Shown here: in pieces, positions 57,370 to 64,000 of the stretch
How the letters are laid out: each line of letters starts with the position of its first letter
Numbering within the stretch: the first letter of the stretch is position 1
Notes under the pieces: model-generated
Seen by the model: only the letters and a program-made list of their open reading frames with translations
Database searches by the model: none
What the model was told of the DNA's origin: nothing
Translations under genes and position numbers: made by a program
DNA from: Reticulitermes lucifugus
Taxonomy: Eukaryota > Arthropoda > Insecta > Blattodea > Rhinotermitidae
Length of the DNA stretch: 64,000 nucleotides
Direction of reading: 5' to 3'
Assembly (NCBI GenBank): GCA_026260175.1
Contig: JAKCWW010000784.1
Location: forward strand, 24,455 to 88,454

Positions 57370-57415
<46 letters not shown>
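57370..57415. repeat. (GT)n microsatellite
   Basis: About 22 GT units, preceded by a TATGTCTGTCCGTCTACCGT segment typical of a repeat with GTCT words (57290-57369), itself unassigned. Confidence 0.95.
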
Positions 57416-57419
<4 letters not shown>

Positions 57420-57539
57420 GTGTTCTCTCACCCAAATAAATGCCATATTATTAGATTAGCATGTTTGAGAAAAATTTGATAAGAAGATTCTTTATATCTA
57501 AGATTGAGGATGGAACTGGTGGAGGGAGAAATCTTTTAC

Positions 57540-57730
57540 ACTAAGTAACTTCACTGTTAATAAAGTCGAGGAAGTGGTGGGCACAATATGTAGCACGCAT
57601 GAGAGAGATAAAAATGCGTACGTAATTTTAGTCGGAATGTTTGAAAGAAGGACACAACTAGGGAGACCTAGCGGTACAACCTTTGACACAACCAATGCTT
57701 TATAGGTTTATAACAGACTTCAGTTAGTAA
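57540..57730 (+). repeat. LINE tail fragment
   Basis: AAGTGGTGGGCACAATATGT, AGCACGCATGAGAGAGATAA and AACTAGGGAGACCTAGCGGT correspond to the TrpTrpAlaGlnTyrValAlaArgMetArgGlu tract and the Gly-Arg-Pro stretch of the LINE tail. Degraded, 3' end not clear. Confidence 0.6.
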
Positions 57731-58540
57731 CTTATAAGATAAGTGTTTCTCAAGTATCCAGTACCATGTTTTACATACGAAGTCTCATTATTTCCCCGGA
57801 AACCCTCCCCGAAATTACCTTAACACACAAGCCCGTTAGGCGGAATTCACTGTAATGTTAAAACTTGCAATATATTAAAATAACAAATATCCCTAGCCTG
57901 CAAAAATATTTACCAAGTCATTGTGTAAACAAAGATTAGAAGAGAATGAAGGAGAGGCAACTTTATTTTATATTAAGTAGACTTAACACAACTCGCGTAT
58001 ACCTTAGTCGAAAGTCGAGGGCCCTCGATTGAAAAACAACTATAACTAATATAAAGACGAATAATAAATAAAAACCAATTAAAAATTATGTAAATACTTC
58101 AGTACAATAATGACGCTGTATCACAGCACAAGTGTTATTCAAGAAATGCACATTTGTTACACCTCCTTATATATTTATGTAGGTTTGTTTGTTTGCTTGA
58201 CAAATAGGAAACACTTGTATGTATTTGGCTGCCAACGGAGATATAGATAATGGTGCTGGAGCTTGAAAATATCTTGTCAGACTTTTCGGCATGCTTTTCA
58301 AGCACATTCATCTCTCGTCATAGCGTTTTTATGTTGCTCGATCCTCGTCTTATACTCGTACATACTGCACGTCAACATTTGAACAGTTAATAGTGGCTTA
58401 TGTCGCTTACTGATTCAGAACACAGGATGTTCTTGCAACAGGATGAAACAGAAGGCCGAAATATTATCGCCGCCGTCACAAGAAACTCTGAACCGCAATG
58501 TAATAGTTTATAGTATTAAAATTTGTTGAGGCGAGTTTCG
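57731..58540. other. No identifiable feature
   Basis: AT-rich DNA. A weak motif GGATGAAACAGAAGGCCGAAA at 58441-58461 recalls the hammerhead-like core but lacks it in full. Confidence 0.35.
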
Positions 58541-58544
58541 CAAA

Positions 58545-58960
58545 GCAGCGGCGAAAAATGGCTGTTAACGTCGTCACGCCTAACTGTATATATTTCTGTC
58601 TGTCTGTCTACCTGTGTGTCCGCATGAAGCGGGGTACTCTCGCCGGACAGATTTTTGTGAAGTTTCTTGTACCGGATTTTTCTCTTGTCAACAAATCTCG
58701 ATTTTGTTTAAAATCGTACAAAAATATCAGAAATTTCATACGTGAAGACATACATGCGTTTACGACACCTCGCTTTTGTTGGTCTTTATAACTGAGACAG
58801 TGTTCTATGTGGGGTACGAATTGTGGGCGAAGAAGAAACAGTGAGTCAGAACGTAGCAATCGAGATAAGTAAAGGAAATGTATTTCGCCTTTCAGAAACT
58901 GTCGTTTATGACAGGTTGTAAATCTTTTAGAAGTTATGATAGATTGTAAATATTTTAGAA
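58545..58960 (+). repeat. Unclassified ~0.4-kb repeat, copy 2
   Basis: Homologous to 3690-4110 by ordered words: TTCGCAAAGCAGCGGCGAAAAA, then GTGTGTCCGCATGAAGCGG, GATTTTGTTTAAAATCG, GTGAAGACATACATGCG, GAGACAGTGTTCTATGTGGG. A 157-codon minus frame (58608-59081) aligns with the 148-codon frame of copy 1 around DFxQNRx. No known domain, no terminal repeats found. Confidence 0.5.
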
Positions 58961-59081
58961 AGATAGGACGAAATCTTATAGTATGTGTTGTGTAAGGTGT
59001 GAAATATATGACACATTTAGGATACTCGAATCCTCCGTGTTTTTTCTTGAAATTAGTCACGAATTTAAAATGTATGAACAT

Positions 59082-60262
59082 CTTAATTTGTTTTTAAAAC
59101 ATTCACCATAATGCCACAATGCCAAAGTCTTTTAAGAGTAACGTTTCCATAGGGTTTTCAGCAAAAATTTTATAAAAATTTCTTGTTACCACGGTAAGGG
59201 TTACGTGTTCAATGCAATATCTCTATATAAAAAAGAAATTAAACACCACAGCATTATAAATTATGTTACCCGTAAAATGAAAGCTAGGCATCATATTTAA
59301 TGAAATATGGGACGTGAAGTTATCTCTGGGTTTGATTAAAAACAAATCCTTGAAGATGTACTTTGGAGTGGAGTATAACTCCTTATATTCTTGGCCTATA
59401 ACGAGGGAACTTGATGGGCCCCAGAGCCAATATGGGTCTGTAAATAAGGGAAATATCTCTTCCCCTGTCAATAATGTAGCATTAATCCGCCAACCAGTAA
59501 CAATATATCGTATTGGAAGACATTAATTTTGAAAGACCTGTACTTAGAAACTGCTTCGCATACCAAACACACATGAAATAATCTGTGCTGCAAAAGGAAA
59601 GTAAAAGGAGAAAAAGACATTCTTACTTTGACCAAGGCTATAGATTTATTTCAGCACTAGAAAACTGCTGGCTCGTCCATCAACTACTTGGCTTACAGCA
59701 ATCAACTGTCGTGAATCATCAAGATTTTCTTTCTTTTTTATTCCTTAGACATTTATCACTCTACATGTTTTAATAATGGTCTATAATAAGATCCACATTC
59801 CGATGGCATGAAGGCATCAAAAAAGGTGATGCTATTACTGGATAATTTAGTTCTTAGAACAAGCCTTCTTCTAAAATAGGCTCTTAGACCCTTTCCCCAC
59901 CCAGGCCTGTAATTCTGCTAAAACACTCAGGCTGCTCGGGGTAGTAGAACTTCAAACAATGACGGGATTCAGCCCATGTGAACTAGCTACATACACTGTT
60001 TCACTTATCCTGTTACCTGAAATCCATGAAAGATACCAAATTAAAGAAAAGGAAGGAACCCAGATTCAACTCATGACATTAAAAAATAAAAAAATAAAAT
60101 GGAAATTAAAAATTAAAATATCAAGACATATTAAAGTCTATTTGGTGCGTCAATTCCCATTACTGAAGATTTAGTTACAGTGGTTAGAGTTTCTGCCGAG
60201 CAAAGACTGCAGTTGTTATGATTACTAACAAATGTGTAAAGTAAATGAAATATAGTCACTAG
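59082..60262. other. Mostly unassigned; old SINE-B-like trace at 59395
   Basis: 59395-59470 (GGGAACTTGATGGGCCCCAG, GCCAATATGGGTCTG, AAATATCTCTTCCCC) recalls the SINE-B body on the minus strand. Nothing else recognised. Confidence 0.4.
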
Positions 60263-60523
60263 ATGTAATCTGTGATCTTTTGGGTACTTACATGGCGTCG
60301 TGTGGTAATTATTTACCTACGTTTCGGGACAACATGTCGGTCCCATCTTCATGGGTCAAGATTCCAAGATGGAACCGACAAGTTGTCCCGAAACGTCGGT
60401 AAATAATTACCACACGACGTCCCATCTTCATGGGTCAAGATTCCAAGATGGAACCGACACGTTGTCCCGAAACGTCGGTACCACACGACGCCGTGTAATT
60501 ACCCAAAAGTCCACAGATTACAT
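60263..60523. repeat. Palindromic hammerhead-like element with internal direct duplication
   Basis: Outer arms 60263-60307 and 60479-60523 are inverted (41 of 45 matched). The inside repeats CCCATCTTCATGGGTCAAGA to the GTCCCGAAACGTCGGTA end at 60342-60401 and 60421-60480 (period 79, one difference). The minus strand at 60321-60352 reads ATGAAGA, T, GGGAC...GTCCC, GAAACGTAGG; the plus strand at 60366-60400 and 60445-60479 shows less complete versions. A related half copy lies at 53020. Confidence 0.8.
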
Positions 60524-61555
60524 CAACATCGCGGCGGAAGCCTGAAATCAAGGATAGCCACTAGATGTTTTGGAATGACATAAAACAGCAATGATGTGTC
60601 TTTATATGCATGTAATGTATGCCTGTATGTATATAACTTGGTATGGACTGACTGCAAGAGATACAGTACTGCTTGTGATAAGAGTCGGTCAAATACACAA
60701 GACACATTCACAGCAGCTTGCCACTGGCACTTATCGCGAGCCACACGAATTAAGTACCCTAACACTATGTCCTACGACAAAGACGCGTGGACACACCCAC
60801 AGACGCACAGTGCTGACTTCATATTTCGCAATTATTTGTTTTACATTCATTTTCCAATATCTTTATATCCCTTACCTTAAAGTTACTGATCATACAGACC
60901 CTACATAAGAGCACAGAAATTAAAATGAACAAAATACACTGTATGTAGGAAGAAACCCCAGTAGCCTACGCTTTGTCTCCTGTAAGTTTCATCCTTCTTG
61001 GGCCAATATCAAGACGCTTTCAGAAATTATAAACAGAAATGTATAAATATAATTCTGTGGTCATATCCACAAAATACTTACGCGTGTACAGATGTAAGAT
61101 GTAAAAAGTCAGATACATAAAAATTTAAAAGTGCCCAATATTTGATGAGAGTATCTTTGTCTATACATTTCAGATCTGATTTCAATCGACTTATAAATTT
61201 AACCACTTTTTATGGAATGGTTGCAATTATTTAAACTGATTTTATATTTTCCTGTGCCGTATTTGGATTTAATAAGCTTAGGCCTACATAAAAGAAGAGT
61301 AAATATACAGTATTAAATTAAAAATATTTTTGAACATCTCATAATGAAAAATCATGACAGACTGTACTTATAAGATTTTCAATCACATGGCAAAGTACAA
61401 ATCCTTTTATTAGGATTCTATTGGTATGGCTCTGGGTGTGGGCCTATATTATGTTGGGCAGACCGCCTCAGTGTTGATACTAATGCCTAAGGGTGGTTTA
61501 TTTTTTATATTTCGTAAGGCCGATATTAAAAGAATTCGATACTGTACCACAAACA
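60524..61555. other. No identifiable feature
   Basis: Frames 60591-60908 and 60596-60880 (plus) have no recognisable domain. Confidence 0.35.
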
Positions 61556-61559
61556 CACA

Positions 61560-61700
61560 TATGTATATAACTAACTAACTAACTCCATGGAGCAGAATCC
61601 TTCTTGAGAAGCTAACAGGTCATCAGCCAGTCAAGAAATTCCCCGCGTTTTATGGAACCCGAAGGTTCATTACCGCACTCACAAGAGCCCGACGTATGTA
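61560..61700 (-). repeat. LINE 3'-end fragment with GTTA-type tail
   Basis: The plus strand begins AACTAACTAACTAACTCCAT, then GGAGCAGAATCCTTCTTGAG, GTCAAGAAATTCCCCGCGTT and GGTTCATTACCGCACTCAC. The minus strand translates as ArgAlaLeuValSerAlaValMetAsnLeuArgValPro, stop, AsnAlaGlyAsnPheLeuThr, SerPheSerArgArgIleLeuLeuHisGly. This gives the clearest view of the extreme 3' end: (GTTA)n tail. Confidence 0.78.
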
Positions 61701-64000
61701 TATATATGATATATTATTAACATCGGAGAAAAAACTAAATTGACGCTTCTTTCTCGCCTAATGTAGCAATAACATGTAAATCCTATAGTCTCACTAATTA
61801 AAACTGATGGACTAGTTTCCAGGGAAATAGAAAAGAGGGGATGTAAATTACTGTGCCACGTGTTCTCCCACCCCTCAACTGCCCACGCAGGGCAACCGTG
61901 CCTTACGTGTTAATAAAACAACCGTTCTGAGATTTTTAATTCCGACAGGGATTGTTTCCACTATAAAACATAAAAATGTCATTGCACTGAATATGCAGAA
62001 AGTGTTCGAGGTCAACATAAAGAGCAAAGCGTGATGATGATCGCGGCAAATCAAAAAGCTGATTTCCATTGTTTGTGCTGCGAAGATGCTCACTAGTAAG
62101 AATGATACGCCTTATGCCACACCTCAGCAAAACACAAACTAATCAAAACAGAGTAATTATGAAGAGATTATCTTACAAAGGACTGTTTAAAAGTAAGGAT
62201 AAAAATTGTAAAACTATCTACCTACATACATAGCCACAGAAATATTGGAGGAAATGTAGGTAAAGCTCCATGCATTCTTCACTTCGGAAATGGAGGTGAA
62301 GGAACAAAAGTACACTTCAGGAGCTTTACTTTCTAGAAACGATCCTATATAACATCTCTCCCAATCTGAGGTCTGCTATAATTTTATGGGTTTTTCGATA
62401 AGGATGCACTCAATGTGTTTGTTCTTTATGGGCAGCATAATGTTTCATAATTCACAAAGTTCTTGAGCACAAGTGTTTAAAATAATTCTGAAAACGTCCC
62501 TACTTTCTACCAAATTATACGTCGTCACAACTTCATAGTGAACGGCATGAGAATTTCAAATGTCGCCATCATGATGATGTATTATTTATGTAGTGCCTGT
62601 ACCTACGGCCTTTGTTTACCACACAGACAGCTTGGCAACATGTGAACCACACGACCCCACAGAGACCTTCGTGCAGGGAATTCCAAACCACCCAGCCAAC
62701 CATCCATCTACCCTCTTCTTATGGACTTACAAACCCGACCTCATTTTTTGCATCCTTCTTCTCAAAGATACAACCATTTCTATGGCAACATCTGTTCCAG
62801 ACTCAAGAATGAGGTTATCAGAGGGCAGAAGTATGATGTATGATAAATCAAGAGTAAGCCAGGGCACAGCTTGTGAGATTTCAGTCTCTTGCAGCGGTGT
62901 CTCTTGAAGATTCAAGTGTTCTTGCATGTACAATATCGACGTTTCGCAGGACAGCTCCATAAAATTAAAGAGTTCTACATTCCTAGTATTGAATCTGCAA
63001 GAGGACACTCGACATATCTAAGCGTAGATGGAAGGAAAGTATTTAAAACCGATTTTACAGGAATAGGGCCCTGACCTGAGCCCAATGATAGTTTTTTTTA
63101 AACGACATTTAGCTTGGCTTTTGCGTAATAGGGGCAGAAATTTTTTTACCAGCTGAGCCACTCTTAGTTTTTCAAGAAGGTATCTAATTCATGAGTTAGT
63201 TAATAGAATGAATGATTCAGGTAATTACTGGAGAGGTGATTAAATATCATATTGTTTAGTTTATTCGCAATATCAGTATGCACATTAGGTTACACATTTA
63301 TTGTACTAAAGTGGAGCTCGCATGTTCTTGAACTGCCACAAATCTTTGTTCCTAAAATAAAGCTAATTACCGTAAGTACTTCGTGAAGAGCAAGAAGAGC
63401 ACAGCACAGGATGGCTGTTGTTTTAAGCCTGTTGATTTGTAGTGGTGGAGGGTGGGATGGAGGCTGAGCTCCCTGACATTTATGAATTGTGTCTCCCTTT
63501 ACTGTCAGGCCGTGTGTTGACGTGAGGTTTATCAGTTAGACCGATGTTAAGGAAGGAGTGGGAAAACATTTTTACATTGCTGTCGTAAGCAGCCTCAGAC
63601 TTGTAGCAGGATGAAAGATTTCGTGTGTCTTTCTCTTCAGGCAGCTTCTTTGTTTTGCAATTCAGGAAATATGATTACCCAAAATTTTAAACATTTCAGT
63701 ACGTTATCTTTCAAGACCTGGTATCCTATCTAAAGCATTTTCTCTACACCATTTACAGCCCAGTGATAAATGTATATATTCTGCCAGTGTAACAGTAAAA
63801 ACTACGCATTTTGCCTAAACAGTTTATTTAAATTTTCCATATGATTGTCACATTAAACCATCACTATTTTCAAGGAAGCCCGCAGGAATATTTTGCAAGG
63901 TGTTTCATATTAACTATATGTAAACTGACCAGACGTTTTAATAATAAATTTTCAAAAAGAAAATAATATAGTTGTCATTTAATTAAAATCCTTAATTAAT
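61701..64000. other. No identifiable feature
   Basis: AT-rich DNA to the window end. Frames 62593-62907 (plus) and 62727-63008 (minus) have no recognisable domain. GACGTTTCGCAGGACAGC at 62939-62956 recalls one half of the hammerhead-like motif only. Confidence 0.4.

Noticed and set aside
58441-58470. Hammerhead-like core in GGATGAAACAGAAGGCCGAAAT
   Set aside because: The boxes are altered and the stem is not convincing.
62935-62960. Another hammerhead-like core
   Set aside because: GACGTTTCGCAGGAC resembles one half only; no CTGANGA box and no stem at the right distance.

Overview
The window is 64 kb of AT-rich eukaryotic DNA with no protein-coding exon that I can support. Everything recognisable is interspersed or tandem repeat. 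The mixture (many tRNA-headed SINEs of at least four families, 3' ends of one non-LTR retrotransposon family scattered on both strands, tRNA-free TIR elements, trinucleotide and dinucleotide microsatellites) suggests intergenic or intronic DNA of a large-genome insect. A cockroach or termite (Blattodea) would fit, but this is inference from repeat style, not a database match. Long open frames in the window are either repeats (the 27-bp minisatellite at 21 kb), transposon remains, or chance frames in AT-rich DNA.

Layout. 0-10 kb: a 39-bp tandem repeat at the window edge, a full SINE-A with an exact target-site duplication, a GGCGCC-rich repeat, a 0.5-kb TIR element, a truncated SINE-B followed directly by a 35-bp minisatellite, a LINE tail and a SINE-C. 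10-20 kb: microsatellites, a gapped SINE-A, several LINE tails, a full SINE-B with a 16-bp target-site duplication, and a cluster of hammerhead-like motifs. 20-30 kb: an 0.8-kb 27-bp minisatellite open on both strands, a gapped SINE-A, a second copy of the TIR element and a 45-bp perfect inverted repeat carrying a hammerhead-like core. 30-45 kb: a SINE-B/TIR-element junction, a hAT end, a CAGTG-type TIR element, a LINE fragment with a 135-residue reverse-transcriptase tail frame split by a SINE-D, several SINE-B copies, and a 94-bp inverted repeat built from two facing hammerhead-like motifs. 45-64 kb: a GAGTC pentamer array, SINE-D, SINE-C, SINE-B, an 81-bp minisatellite grown from a SINE-B tail, and a palindromic hammerhead-like element at 60.3-60.5 kb.

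The most interesting pattern is a short motif found at about a dozen sites in this window, on both strands: CTGA-N-GA, one extra base, a self-complementary stem, then GAAAC. The stem sequence differs from copy to copy but keeps its pairing, while the flanking core stays the same. This is the layout of a hammerhead self-cleaving ribozyme core, with one extra nucleotide before stem II in all copies. Hammerhead motifs are known from Penelope-like retroelements and retrozymes of animals; which carrier is involved here cannot be decided from the window alone.

Four runs of N (12925-12974, 26192-26307, 29869-29872, 54035-54618) all fall inside repeats or hairpins. Stretches between listed features hold no feature I can name, and are described in blocks.
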